Counted from the first letter of the stretch, positions 17,981-28,868 are shown. The stretch: DNA of 64,000 bases from Pseudomonas sp. DTU12.3 (GCF_004124275.1 NZ_CP027218.1:794001-858000); one strand, 5' to 3'. Notes: generated by a model not told the origin, from the sequence alone. Numbers and translations are program-made.

Positions 17981-19152
17981 GGCAGCAGTTGCTCCCAGGC
18001 TGGAACACCCATCGGTGGTTTCGGCAGGGCTGGCAATGGTTCGCTGGCTTGCGGCTGAATAGCGTCGCGCTCCAGCGAGGCGATCACCCGGTCGGCAAAG
18101 TCCGGCGCCAATGCCAGCTTGGTTGGCCAGCCCACCAGCAGGCGACCCTGTTCGGCAAGGAAGGCGTTGTCGGGGCGTGTCAGCCCGGTTTGCAGCGGTT
18201 CGGCACGGTCAACGCGCAAGGTCGCCCATTGCGTGGTGCTGAGGTCGATCCATGGCAGCAACTGGGCGATTTCCTTTTGCGCGGTGGCGATCTGTTCGGC
18301 CGGCTCGCGGTGCACGCCTTCGCTTTCAGCAATGTCGCCGCCCATGTACCAGACCCACTGGCCATCAGCCGCCGGATGCGTGGTCACGGTGATGCGCGGT
18401 TTGGTGCCGCCGCCCAGGCAATGCGCGTACAGCGGTTTCAGGCCCGGGCCTTTGGCGATGATCATGTGCAGCGGCCGGCGTTGCATGGCCGGTTGCGTCA
18501 GACCGAGGTCTTCAAGCAATTGCGCGGTGCCGGCGCCAGCGCTGAGGACGATGCGCTGGGCGCGGATCTCGCGGCCGTCGACTTTCAAACCGACCAGCAC
18601 ACCTGCTTCCAGCAGCGGCTCGATGGTTTGCCCGGCGAGCAGGCCATCACCGGCCAGATCGGCCAGGCGCTGAATCAGGCTCGGCACATCGACCACCAGC
18701 TCGGCGAGGCGGTAGACCTTGCCCTTGAAGCGCTTGTCCTGCAGGGCTGGTGGCAGTTGCTCGCCCTTGACCTGATCGACGCGGCCGCGCACGGCTTTGC
18801 TGGCGAAGAAACTGGTGAGGTTGCCGGCGAGGGTGCCGGGCGACCACAGGTAATGAGCTTCGGACAACAGGCGCACGCCGGTCAGATCCAGCTCGCCATT
18901 GCCGGCCAGCGCTTCACGCCAACGGCGCGGCATGTCGGCAATGGCTTCCGAGGCACCCGTCAGCGCGCCGTGCAGCGCGTATTTGGCGCCGCCGTGAATG
19001 ATGCCTTGGGATTTAACGCTCTGCCCACCGCCGAGGCTGGCGCTTTCCACCAGCACGGTCGAAAAACCCTGACGGCGCAGACGCGCGTTCAACCAGAGGC
19101 CGGCGACACCAGCGCCGACAATCAGAACGTCGGTGGAAATAACGGATGGCAT
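17977..19152 (-). CDS. FAD-dependent oxidoreductase (DAO family)
   Basis: This 391-residue flavoenzyme has an N-terminal dinucleotide-binding fold, DVLIVGAGVAGLWLNARLRRQG (GxGxxG), and the glycine/D-amino-acid oxidase layout, with VLSAGAGTAQLL in the middle. It is the first gene of the reverse pair with the aldo/keto reductase. The closest known group is the DAO-type oxidases; the substrate is not known. The gene starts near a REP pair at 19217 and is convergent with nothing. Confidence 0.83.
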   Translation of the reverse strand: MPSVISTDVLIVGAGVAGLWLNARLRRQGFSTVLVESASLGGGQSVKSQGIIHGGAKYALHGALTGASEAIADMPRRWREALAGNGELDLTGVRLLSEAHYLWSPGTLAGNLTSFFASKAVRGRVDQVKGEQLPPALQDKRFKGKVYRLAELVVDVPSLIQRLADLAGDGLLAGQTIEPLLEAGVLVGLKVDGREIRAQRIVLSAGAGTAQLLEDLGLTQPAMQRRPLHMIIAKGPGLKPLYAHCLGGGTKPRITVTTHPAADGQWVWYMGGDIAESEGVHREPAEQIATAQKEIAQLLPWIDLSTTQWATLRVDRAEPLQTGLTRPDNAFLAEQGRLLVGWPTKLALAPDFADRVIASLERDAIQPQASEPLPALPKPPMGVPAWEQLLP

Positions 19153-19216
19153 GCAACGACCTCAGTGTTCAAGACGAGGGCGCAGTATACAGACTCGGAG
19201 TTCGGCTTCAGATGTG

Positions 19217-19296
19217 AAAAAAGATCGCAGCCTGCGGCAGCTCCTACACAGAGAATGCGATCCCCTGTAGGAGCTGCCGCAGGCTGCGATCTTTTT
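19217..19296. repeat. REP pair, type A
   Basis: AAAAGATCGCAGCCTGCGG and its inverted copy lie between the FAD oxidoreductase start and the SMR gene stop. Confidence 0.85.
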
Positions 19297-19298
19297 CC

Positions 19299-19631
19299 TC
19301 AGTGCCCCGCGGTTTTCGAGAACAACTGGATCACCACGACGCCCAGCACAATCAAGGCCATCCCCAGCATCGCCGGAATATCCAGTTTTTGCCCGTAAAT
19401 GAACAGCGCCGCGACGCTGACCATCACGATGCCCATCCCGGCCCACACCGCGTAGGCCACACCGACCGGTACGGTGCGTACCACCAGGGTCAACATCCAG
19501 AACGCAATCGCGTAGCCGACGATGACCAGCACCAGCGGCAGCGGCGTGCTGAAGCCTTTGACTGCTTTCATCGAGACGGTGGCGATGACTTCGGCGCAGA
19601 TGGCAATGGCCAGGTAGGCGTAGGCGTTCAT
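19299..19631 (-). CDS. Small multidrug resistance (SMR) efflux protein
   Basis: This 110-residue protein has four membrane helices and the key SMR residues: Glu14 (CAEVIAT), Tyr60 and Trp63 (VAYAVWAGMG). These are the EmrE-type positions for proton-coupled export of cationic drugs. It works as a dimer in the inner membrane. A LysR regulator lies divergently upstream, 110 bases away, and probably controls it. EmrE-like rather than guanidinium exporter (SugE/Gdx) is favoured by Trp63 and overall motif, but this is not certain. Confidence 0.88.
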   Translation of the reverse strand: MNAYAYLAIAICAEVIATVSMKAVKGFSTPLPLVLVIVGYAIAFWMLTLVVRTVPVGVAYAVWAGMGIVMVSVAALFIYGQKLDIPAMLGMALIVLGVVVIQLFSKTAGH

Positions 19632-19709
19632 GGTTCAAATCCTCATGTGAAACGTTGCTTGCTGAGGCGGCATTCTAGAGATTCCCCAGATGGGGTAAAG
19701 TCATTACCT

Positions 19710-19724
19710 ATCTGTTTCGAAGAT
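19710..19724. promoter_or_regulatory. Candidate LysR-type operator (T-N11-A)
   Basis: ATCTGTTTCGAAGAT is an imperfect palindrome with the T-N11-A pattern of LysR boxes. It lies in the gap between the divergent SMR and LysR genes. A second palindrome, CCCCAGATGGGG, is at 19684-19695. Confidence 0.35.
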
Positions 19725-19740
19725 GGGTTGGTACGTCAGC

Positions 19741-20637
19741 ATGCAATGGAATCTCGATCAGCTACGGGTGTTTGTCGATGTCGCCGAGCAACGCTCGTTT
19801 TCGGCGGTGGCACGCCAGCAACGCAAGGCCCAGTCGGCGATCAGTAGCGCGGTTGCGATGCTGGAAGATGATCTGGGTGTCAGCCTGTTCGAGCGTAGCA
19901 GCGGTCGTCAGCCAACGCTCACTGAAGCGGGCGACGCGCTGCTCGAAGAGGCGCGGGAAGTCTTGCGTCAATGCGAACGCCTGAATGGTCGGGCGATGGC
20001 GATGCTGCGCGGCCAGGAAGCGCAACTGCGGGTGGCCCAGGACGAAGCGATGCCTTATCAGGCGCTGGTGGAAAGTTTCGGTGCACTGGCCGAGCAGTTT
20101 CCCAGCCTCGAATTACAGCTGACCAGCGCTGCCCAAGGCGAGGTCGCGCGCAAACTGGTCGAACGGCGTGCCGACCTGGGTTTGCTGTTCTACCACGACG
20201 AAATCCCCGAAGCGCTAGAGCGCCGAGTGCTCGGCAGCGTGGAAATGGTCACGGTCTGCGGCATCAATCATCCGTTGGCGACGCAGTCCTATGTCACCTG
20301 CCAGCAATTGGCGCAACACCGGCAACTGTTGATGTCGACGCAAACCAGCGTTTACCCCGGCAACGAGCCGGCCAGCCCACAAGTGTGGCGCGCCGACAGT
20401 TTCTACGTGATGGCCGAATGGCTGGTGCGCGATCTGGGTTGGGCCTGGTTGCCGCGGCATGTGGTGCAGTATTCGGCGTATCAGGGTTTGATGGTCGAAC
20501 TCGACAGCGAATGGACGCCGCCGGCGCTGGTGGTCGAACTGGTCTGGCGCCGCGATGAGCCTTTAGGCCCGGCGGCACGTTGGCTGGCGGAGCGTTTTGC
20601 CGTGCACTTGCGCGCGATCGGCGAGAAAAGTCGATAA
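19741..20637 (+). CDS. LysR-family transcriptional regulator
   Basis: This 298-residue regulator has a helix-turn-helix at about 1-60 (LDQLRVFVDVAEQRSFSAVARQQ... then SAISSAVAMLEDDLGVSLFER) and a LysR substrate-binding domain from about 90. I chose ATG 19741 because the HTH begins right after it. An in-frame ATG at 19723 lies on the candidate operator. It is divergent from the SMR gene, so it probably controls it. Its effector is unknown. Confidence 0.9.
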   Translation: MQWNLDQLRVFVDVAEQRSFSAVARQQRKAQSAISSAVAMLEDDLGVSLFERSSGRQPTLTEAGDALLEEAREVLRQCERLNGRAMAMLRGQEAQLRVAQDEAMPYQALVESFGALAEQFPSLELQLTSAAQGEVARKLVERRADLGLLFYHDEIPEALERRVLGSVEMVTVCGINHPLATQSYVTCQQLAQHRQLLMSTQTSVYPGNEPASPQVWRADSFYVMAEWLVRDLGWAWLPRHVVQYSAYQGLMVELDSEWTPPALVVELVWRRDEPLGPAARWLAERFAVHLRAIGEKSR

Positions 20638-20648
20638 ACTCCGCCGCC

Positions 20649-21923
20649 ATGAATAGAACTCTGTACACCGCGCTGTTTTACCTGGGGCTGCCATTGGTGG
20701 CGATTCGGCTGTGGCTGCGGGCGCGCAAGGCGCCGGCGTACGCCAAGCGCATAGGCGAGCGTTTCTCCTACGGCATGCCGACGCTGCAACCCGGCGGCAT
20801 CTGGGTGCACGCGGTGTCGGTGGGCGAAAGTATCGCCGCTGCGCCGATGATCCGCGCTCTGCTGCAGCGTTATCCACAGTTGCCGATCACCGTGACCTGC
20901 ATGACGCCGACCGGATCGGAGCGGATTCAGGCGCTGTTCGCCAACGAGCCGCGCATCCAGCATTGCTATCTGCCGTATGACTTGCCGTGTGCGGCGGCGC
21001 GGTTTCTTGACCGCGTGCAGCCGAAACTCGCGGTGATCATGGAAACCGAGCTGTGGCCCAACCACATTCATCAGTGCGCCAAGCGCGGGATTCCGGTGGC
21101 GCTGGCCAACGGGCGTTTGTCCGAGCGCTCGGCTAAAGGTTATGGTCGCTTCAACAAGCTGACCGCACCGATGCTCGCCGAGATGAGCCTGTTTGCCGTG
21201 CAGACCGAAACCGAAGCCCAGCGCTTCCGCGATCTCGGCGCTCGCGCGCAGACGGTCGAAGTCACTGGTTCGATCAAGTTCGACCTGACCATCGACCCGC
21301 AACTGCTGCAACGCGCCGCCGACCTGCGCAGCCAATGGCAGGCACTGGAGCGTCCGGTGTGGATCGCCGCCAGTACCCACGAAGGCGAGGACGAAGTGGT
21401 GCTCGACGCCCACCGTCGCTTGCTGGCCAATCACCCGGATGCGTTGCTGATTCTGGTGCCGCGTCATCCTGAGCGTTTCAATTCGGTGTTCGAACTGTGC
21501 CAGCGCGAAGGTTTTGCCACGGTGCGGCGTTCGACCGCGGCCGATGTCGATGCGCAGACGTCAGTGCTGCTCGGCGACACCATGGGCGAGTTGCTGTTTC
21601 TCTATGCCCTGGCGGACAGCGCGTTTGTCGGCGGCAGTCTGGTGGCGAACGGCGGGCACAATCTGCTGGAACCGGCAGCCTTGGCGAAACCGGTGCTCAG
21701 TGGCCCGCACCTGTTCAACTTCCTCGACATCGCCGCGCAATTGCGCGAAGCCGGGGCGTTGGCCGAGGTCGATGATGCCGAAGGGTTGGCAGTGGAAGTG
21801 CAGCGCTTGTTCGAATTGCCGCGTGATGCGCAGCGCATGGCCGACGCCGGGCTGGCAGTGATGTGCCGCAATCAAGGTGCATTGCAGCGCTTGCTGGATG
21901 GCTTGGGCCGACTGATCAAATAG
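20649..21923 (+). CDS. waaA: Kdo transferase WaaA (KdtA)
   Basis: This 424-residue GT30 enzyme adds Kdo residues to lipid A precursor. It has an N-terminal membrane anchor (TLYTALFYLGLPLVAIRLWL), the GGIWVHAVSVGESIAA motif with catalytic Glu, and METELWPN. The C-terminal half has the donor-site GGSLVANGGHNLLEPAALAKPV. I chose ATG 20649 because MNRTLY is the usual Pseudomonas start; the in-frame upstream frame runs into the LysR gene end. It follows lysR by 11 bases and may share its transcript. Confidence 0.95.
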   Translation: MNRTLYTALFYLGLPLVAIRLWLRARKAPAYAKRIGERFSYGMPTLQPGGIWVHAVSVGESIAAAPMIRALLQRYPQLPITVTCMTPTGSERIQALFANEPRIQHCYLPYDLPCAAARFLDRVQPKLAVIMETELWPNHIHQCAKRGIPVALANGRLSERSAKGYGRFNKLTAPMLAEMSLFAVQTETEAQRFRDLGARAQTVEVTGSIKFDLTIDPQLLQRAADLRSQWQALERPVWIAASTHEGEDEVVLDAHRRLLANHPDALLILVPRHPERFNSVFELCQREGFATVRRSTAADVDAQTSVLLGDTMGELLFLYALADSAFVGGSLVANGGHNLLEPAALAKPVLSGPHLFNFLDIAAQLREAGALAEVDDAEGLAVEVQRLFELPRDAQRMADAGLAVMCRNQGALQRLLDGLGRLIK

Positions 21924-21939
21924 TCGCTTGGAATATGAC

Positions 21940-22073
21940 TGTGGCGAGGGGATTTATCCCCGTTGGGTTGCGAAGCAGCCCCAAAACCATTCACCGCGGT
22001 GATTCAGGAAAACCCTGTTCACCGGTATTGCGACTGCTGCGCAGCCGAACGAGGATAAATCCCCTCGCCACAG
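21940..22073. repeat. Intergenic repeat, type C (GGCGAGGGGATTTATCCCC)
   Basis: TGTGGCGAGGGGATTTATCC at 21940 and its reverse complement ending at 22073 enclose a 90-base centre with a further stem (GGTTGCGAAGCAGCC and GACTGCTGCGCAGCC). The family is distinct from types A and B. It separates the convergent waaA and TolC-like genes. Confidence 0.75.
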
Positions 22074-22092
22074 GGGATTCATTCCAGATTGT

Positions 22093-23526
22093 TTACGGGC
22101 GCGCCTTGAGCTGCGCTTCGGCCGCCTTGGCCAGATCCGGCGGGAGGAAATCCTTGTCCGGGTTGTAGTCGGCTTTCAGATAACGCCGCAGATCTTCCAG
22201 ATCCCCCGGATTCAACGTCCCCGCCGCCTGCTTCAAGCGCAGGTTGTCGAGAATGTAGTCATACCGCGTGTTGTTGTAGTTGCGCACCGAGGTGTACAGC
22301 TGACGCTGCGCATCGAGCACGTCAACGATGTTGCGGGTACCCACCTGATAACCGATTTCGGTGGCTTCCACCGCGCTCTGGTTGGAAATGATCGATTGCT
22401 TGCGCGCCTGCACCTGCTCGACGTCGGTGTTCACCGCACGGTGCAGGTTGCGGGTGTTCTCGACGATCTGCCGACGCAGCGATTCACGTTGCTGCTCGCT
22501 CTGATCCAGTTGCGCATACGACTGGCGCACTTGCGAACTGGTCAGGCCGCCGCTGTAAATCGGTACGCTCAATTGCAGGCCCACTGTGGTCTGCTCGACG
22601 TTGCCGTGGTACGGCGCGCCGAACACGCTTGGGTTGCCGAAACCGAGGGCGTCGTTGTCACCTTTTTCGTATTTGGCCACAGCGTCGAGAGTCGGCAAGT
22701 GGCCGGCCTTACGCTGTTTCAAGGTCTCTTCAGCCGAGCTGACGGCGAAGTTGCTGGCCAGCAGATTGAGGTTCTGTTTCGCTGCGGTGTCGACCCAGGC
22801 CTTGGCGTCATTTGGCGCCGGCGGCAGGATCGGCAGCGAGTGGACGATGCCCTGAATCGAGTTGTACTGACGGTTGGTCAGGGTGATCAGCGCTTCGAAC
22901 GCATCATCGACCTGACGCTGCGCAACGATGCGGTTGGCCCGCGCAGTGTCGTAACTGGCTTGCGATTGCAGGACGTCGGTCTTGTCCGACAGGCCGACAT
23001 CGAAACGCTCGTTGGACTGGTCGAGCTGGCGCTTGAAGGCGGCTTCTTCAGCCTTGGTCGAGGCGAGGTTGTCCTGGCTGCGCAGCACGTTGAAGTAATC
23101 TTCCGCCGATTGCAGGATCAGGTTCTGCTCGGTCGCTGACAGTTGCAGCGCGGCCTGCTCGTTGACGTCCTTGGCGGCCTGGTACTGGAACCAGCGATCG
23201 GCGCGGAACAACGGTTGGGCGAGGGTCGCCTGATACGAGTGAGCGCTGCGATTGGCGACGGCCGAAGGCTGATCGATCGAGGTGCGCACGTTGGCGGTTT
23301 CGGCGCCACCGGACAGGTTCGGCAGCAAACCGGCGCGGGCCTGTGGCACCACTTCTTTCTGGGCGCCGTACTGGGCGCGGGCGGCGGCCAGATCGGCGTT
23401 GTTGTCGACCGCTTCCTGATAGACGCTGACCAGATCGGTTTTGGTCGACAAGGGCGCTTCTGCTGCCCAGGCCATTGCGTTGGACGCACAAGACACGGCA
23501 ACAGCCAGTGAAAGTTTGCGCAGCAT
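22093..23526 (-). CDS. opmH: TolC-family outer-membrane channel protein
   Basis: This 477-residue protein has a Sec signal (MLRKLSLAVAVSCASNAMAWA) and two repeats of the outer-membrane efflux protein domain. Features such as LQSQASYDTARANRI and VGTRNIVDVLDAQRQLY are typical of TolC. It should form a trimer linking the inner-membrane pump to the outside. The location next to thiC matches P. aeruginosa opmH. I chose the ATG at 23526 because the signal peptide starts there; an in-frame ATG at 23682 lacks a signal. Confidence 0.88.
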   Translation of the reverse strand: MLRKLSLAVAVSCASNAMAWAAEAPLSTKTDLVSVYQEAVDNNADLAAARAQYGAQKEVVPQARAGLLPNLSGGAETANVRTSIDQPSAVANRSAHSYQATLAQPLFRADRWFQYQAAKDVNEQAALQLSATEQNLILQSAEDYFNVLRSQDNLASTKAEEAAFKRQLDQSNERFDVGLSDKTDVLQSQASYDTARANRIVAQRQVDDAFEALITLTNRQYNSIQGIVHSLPILPPAPNDAKAWVDTAAKQNLNLLASNFAVSSAEETLKQRKAGHLPTLDAVAKYEKGDNDALGFGNPSVFGAPYHGNVEQTTVGLQLSVPIYSGGLTSSQVRQSYAQLDQSEQQRESLRRQIVENTRNLHRAVNTDVEQVQARKQSIISNQSAVEATEIGYQVGTRNIVDVLDAQRQLYTSVRNYNNTRYDYILDNLRLKQAAGTLNPGDLEDLRRYLKADYNPDKDFLPPDLAKAAEAQLKARP

Positions 23527-23698
23527 GAGGCGATCCCTAGCATTAATATTATGGAAGTAATCCGGGCGCCAAAGGTAAGGCGCAGGCCCCATAGCGTCAA
23601 GGCGTGACGGGGCAAGGCGAGTGTAGTTGCGCATTTGCATGACAACAATCGGCCAAGCCCCTGTATTTGCGCCATTCATCATGGTGATTGCTGCGGTG

Positions 23699-23728
23699 TT
23701 GGCGTTCTTTGCCAGTTGTGTCTAGACT
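23699..23728 (+). promoter_or_regulatory. Candidate sigma-70 promoter for the thiC leader
   Basis: TTGGCG (23699-23704) and TAGACT (23723-23728) with an 18-base spacer match the -35 and -10 consensus at four of six bases each. Transcription would begin at about 23735, right at the riboswitch stem. Confidence 0.4.
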
Positions 23729-23736
23729 GGCCGGGT

Positions 23737-25877
<2,141 letters not shown>

Positions 25878-25908
25878 TCTGACCTGAAAGGGTGGGCCTG
25901 CAAGGGCC

Positions 25909-25975
25909 CCTTCGCGAGCAGGCTCGCTCCCACTTTGGAATGCATTCAAGTGTGGGAGCGAGCCTGCTCGCGAAT
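25909..25975. repeat. REP pair, type B (GTGGGAGCGGGCTTGCTCGCGAA family)
   Basis: TTCGCGAGCAGGCTCGCTCC and its inverted copy are separated by about 20 bases. Further members are at 37712-37814 and 40859-40933, with a partial one at 1. It lies between thiC and cytX. Confidence 0.85.
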
Positions 25976-26015
25976 GCGATCAACACAACAAAAATGTCCC
26001 TCTGAGATAACACCC

Positions 26016-27308
26016 TTGAGCATTCAACCCAGCACTTATTCCCCCGACCTCGCCGTGCCCGCCGACAAGCGTGTATTCGGCGGTCGCGATCTGTTTTCCC
26101 TGTGGTTCTCCCTCGGCATCGGCCTGATGGTCTTGCAGACCGGCGCATTGCTCGCGCCAGGCCTGGGCCTGTCCGGTTCGCTGCTGGCGATTTTCCTTGG
26201 CACGCTGGTCGGCGTGCTGTTGTTGGCCGCTGTCGGCGTGATCGGCAGCGACACCGGCTTGTCGTCGATGGCCGCGCTGAAACTCAGTCTCGGCAGCAAA
26301 GGCGCGAGCCTGCCGGCGTTGCTCAACTTGCTGCAACTGATCGGTTGGGGCTCGTTCGAAATCATCGTCATGCGCGATGCGGCCAGCCTGCTCGGCACCC
26401 GCGCGTTCAGCGAAGGTTCGCTGTGGTCGAACCCGGTGTTGTGGACGCTGTTTTTCGGCGCGCTGGCGACCTTGCTCGCGGTCAGCGGGCCGCTGACTTT
26501 CGTCCGGCAGATCCTGCGCAAATGGGGCATCTGGCTGCTGCTCGCCGCGTGCCTGTGGCTGACCTGGAACCTGTTTGCCAAAGCCGATCTGGCGGATCTC
26601 TGGTCGCGCGCCGGTGACGGTTCGATGCCCTTCGCCGTGGGCTTCGACATTGCCATCGCGATGCCGCTGTCGTGGCTGCCGCTGATCGCCGACTACTCGC
26701 GTTTCGGCAAGCGTGCGAAGAATGTCTTCGGTGGCACGGCCATCGGTTTCTTCATCGGTAATTTCTGGTTGATGAGCCTTGGCGTCGCCTACACCTTGGC
26801 GTTCGCGCCGAGCGGTGAAGTCAACGCACTGTTGCTGGCATTGGCCGGTGCCGGGCTGGGCATTCCGCTGTTGCTGATTTTGCTCGATGAGTCGGAAAAC
26901 GCCTTCGCCGACATTCACTCGGCAGCGGTCTCCAGCGGGATTCTGTTGCGCCTGAAAGTCGAGCATCTGGCCTTGGCCATCGGCGTGATCTGCACGCTGA
27001 TCGCCCTGCTGGCGCCGTTGGCGCAGTACCAGAATTTCCTGTTGTTGATTGGTTCGGTGTTTGCGCCGCTGTTTGGCGTGGTGCTGGTGGATCACTTCAT
27101 CCTGCGCAAGCGCAGCGCTCAGGTCGCTTCAGCCGCATTGCGCTGGCCGGCGTTGTTGGCGTGGCTGGGTGGCGTCAGCACCTACCATTTGCTGGCGAAT
27201 CTGTATCCGGATGTTGGCGCAACCCTGCCGGCGCTGGTGCTGGCAGGGCTGTTGCAGCTAGTGCTCGGCCGGGCCTTCAGTTACGGCCAGGAAACAGCTC
27301 GGGCTTGA
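26016..27308 (+). CDS. cytX: CytX-like NCS1 transporter, probably for hydroxymethylpyrimidine
   Basis: This encodes a 430-residue membrane transporter of the NCS1 (cytosine/purine/thiamin-precursor) family, with about 12 helices. Conserved parts include FSLWFSLGIGLMVLQTGALL and AMPLSWLPLIADYSRFGK. CytX members next to thi genes are thought to import the pyrimidine precursor, so it may work with ThiC in thiamin supply. I chose TTG 26016 (MSIQPSTYSPDLAVP). An in-frame ATG at 25935 lies inside the type B repeat and is unlikely. The end overlaps the opposite-strand gene by 32 bases. Confidence 0.8.
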   Translation: MSIQPSTYSPDLAVPADKRVFGGRDLFSLWFSLGIGLMVLQTGALLAPGLGLSGSLLAIFLGTLVGVLLLAAVGVIGSDTGLSSMAALKLSLGSKGASLPALLNLLQLIGWGSFEIIVMRDAASLLGTRAFSEGSLWSNPVLWTLFFGALATLLAVSGPLTFVRQILRKWGIWLLLAACLWLTWNLFAKADLADLWSRAGDGSMPFAVGFDIAIAMPLSWLPLIADYSRFGKRAKNVFGGTAIGFFIGNFWLMSLGVAYTLAFAPSGEVNALLLALAGAGLGIPLLLILLDESENAFADIHSAAVSSGILLRLKVEHLALAIGVICTLIALLAPLAQYQNFLLLIGSVFAPLFGVVLVDHFILRKRSAQVASAALRWPALLAWLGGVSTYHLLANLYPDVGATLPALVLAGLLQLVLGRAFSYGQETARA

Positions 27309-28023
27309 GAATGCCGTTCAGACGCGGATAAGGAATCTTCAGTTCGACGTGGCCCAGCGCGTAAGGCGCAATGGTGGTCACGTCGTACTTGAGAACCACG
27401 CCGCCATAGGTCAGCGCCACGTTCGGGGTTTTCACGAACGGCCAGTTCTTCACGAACTCCGCTTCCTGATCGAGCTTGGTGCTGATCAACCAGCTGTTGT
27501 GCGCGACCTGCGCCGCCTTCCAGAACGCCTCTTCCTGACCCGGCATCAGCATGTCGGACAGGTTCAGCACCTTGTGCTGCTGGCGCGAATAGTTGATGAA
27601 ACCGCGCCCCGGGGTGCCATGCGCGCCACCGGTGTCGAGGTAGCTCGACAACTCGATGATCACCAAGCCGTCATGCTGCTCGCGTACTTTCGCTTGCAGG
27701 TAGCTGCTGTTGCGCGGGCCGGCGCTGGCCAGAAACTGATCGCGATAAGCCGCCAGGGTCGGCGCTATCGGGGCGTTTTTCTCGGTGCGGGTCATTTGCA
27801 GCAGACGTTTTTCGATGATGCCGTCCAGCGCAGGTTCTGCCGGGAAGCGCAGGGTGTCGATGTTGACCAGCGGGCAATCCGGGTTGGAACAGCCCGGTTT
27901 CAGTTGTTCCGACGCATCGCGGGTAGTTTCCAGCGGCGTGCGGTAGTTGGGTTGGAACAGGCTTGCGCACGCGCCCAGAGTCAGGGCAATGGCGGCCACG
28001 GAGGCAATTTTGAAAAGCGACAT
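27277..28023 (-). CDS. DUF3298/RsiV-like lipoprotein
   Basis: This encodes a 248-residue protein with a lipoprotein signal (IALTLGAC, Cys near residue 19) and a C-terminal DUF3298 region. The middle has SSYLDTGGAHGTPGRGFINY, a motif like the lysozyme-binding RsiV/DUF3298 family. There is no adjacent sigma factor, so it is not a true anti-sigma factor here. It probably sits in a membrane facing the periplasm. I chose ATG 28023 because the signal starts there; an in-frame start at 28053 has no better signal. Function unknown. Confidence 0.75.
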   Translation of the reverse strand: MSLFKIASVAAIALTLGACASLFQPNYRTPLETTRDASEQLKPGCSNPDCPLVNIDTLRFPAEPALDGIIEKRLLQMTRTEKNAPIAPTLAAYRDQFLASAGPRNSSYLQAKVREQHDGLVIIELSSYLDTGGAHGTPGRGFINYSRQQHKVLNLSDMLMPGQEEAFWKAAQVAHNSWLISTKLDQEAEFVKNWPFVKTPNVALTYGGVVLKYDVTTIAPYALGHVELKIPYPRLNGILKPELFPGRN

Positions 28024-28192
28024 GGGCGTCCTTTCGAAAGCAAGGGAAGGCAAAAAGTTACCGCTTCGACTCTCAACGAAGCAGTCAGTTCGCCACTAAG
28101 CTAATTAGAGTGCGTTTCGCCGCCACCGTCCATCCCGCTGACGGTAAAGGGGCTGCATCAAACCGTTCGGGCGCGTTAGGATGGCGCGAAGT

Positions 28193-28222
28193 CGAGGTTG
28201 CCAGTCTCACACGGCAACCTCG
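28193..28222. repeat. Perfect inverted repeat upstream of nudF
   Basis: CGAGGTTGCC (28193-28202) and GGCAACCTCG (28213-28222) form a perfect 10-bp stem with a 10-base loop. No T-run follows. It lies 28 bases before the nudF start and could act in the transcript or as a protein-binding site. The 227-base gap otherwise holds no gene. Confidence 0.55.
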
Positions 28223-28250
28223 TAATGGATGTGCAGTAAAGAGGATGCTC

Positions 28251-28868
28251 ATGACTGATTTTGCCAATGCTATTCCGACCACCGTCGACGTCGTACGGCG
28301 CGAACGCTGCTACGAGGGCTTTTACAAGCTCGACCGTTTGCACCTGCGCCATGAATTGTTCGCCGGAGGCATGAGCCGCGAGATCAACCGTGAAGTGTTT
28401 GTCCGTCACGATGCCGTGTGCATGCTGCCCTACGATCCGCAGCGCGACGAAGTGGTGCTGATCGAGCAGTTTCGCGTTGGCGCCATGGGCAAGACCGACA
28501 ACCCGTGGCTGGTCGAACTGGTCGCTGGTCTGATCGACAAGGATGAACAACCGGAAGAAGTTGCTCACCGCGAGGCGCAGGAGGAAGCTGGACTGGACAT
28601 CAAGGCCCTGTGGCCGATGACCAAATACTTCCCGTCGCCGGGTGGCAGCAACGAGTTCGTGCATTTGTATCTGGGGCGTTGCAGCACCGAGGGCGTTGGC
28701 GGTCTGCATGGTCTGGAAGAAGAGGCAGAAGATATCCGCGTCACGGTCTGGGCTTTTGAAGATGCCTTGCAGGCCGTCCGTGACGGACGCATTGCCAACG
28801 CGGCGAGCATCATCGCCTTGCAATGGCTGGCGCTGAACCGCGCCGAAGTGAGGGGGTTATGGTCGTAA
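28251..28868 (+). CDS. nudF: ADP-ribose/ADP-sugar diphosphatase (Nudix)
   Basis: This 205-residue Nudix hydrolase splits ADP-ribose and related ADP-sugars. The full Nudix box is present: GLIDKDEQPEEVAHREAQEE followed by AGL, near residues 93-115. I chose the ATG at 28251 (MTDFANAI) because GAGG at 28241-28244 is at a good distance; an in-frame ATG at 28245 is too close to it. It overlaps the DUF1249 gene by 10 bases and begins a forward run with cpdA and yqiA, conserved in Pseudomonas and enterics. Confidence 0.92.
   Translation: MTDFANAIPTTVDVVRRERCYEGFYKLDRLHLRHELFAGGMSREINREVFVRHDAVCMLPYDPQRDEVVLIEQFRVGAMGKTDNPWLVELVAGLIDKDEQPEEVAHREAQEEAGLDIKALWPMTKYFPSPGGSNEFVHLYLGRCSTEGVGGLHGLEEEAEDIRVTVWAFEDALQAVRDGRIANAASIIALQWLALNRAEVRGLWS

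Noticed and set aside
27277..28023. RsiV-type anti-sigma factor
   Set aside because: No sigma factor gene is near, no cytoplasmic anti-sigma part is present and the protein begins with a lipoprotein signal.
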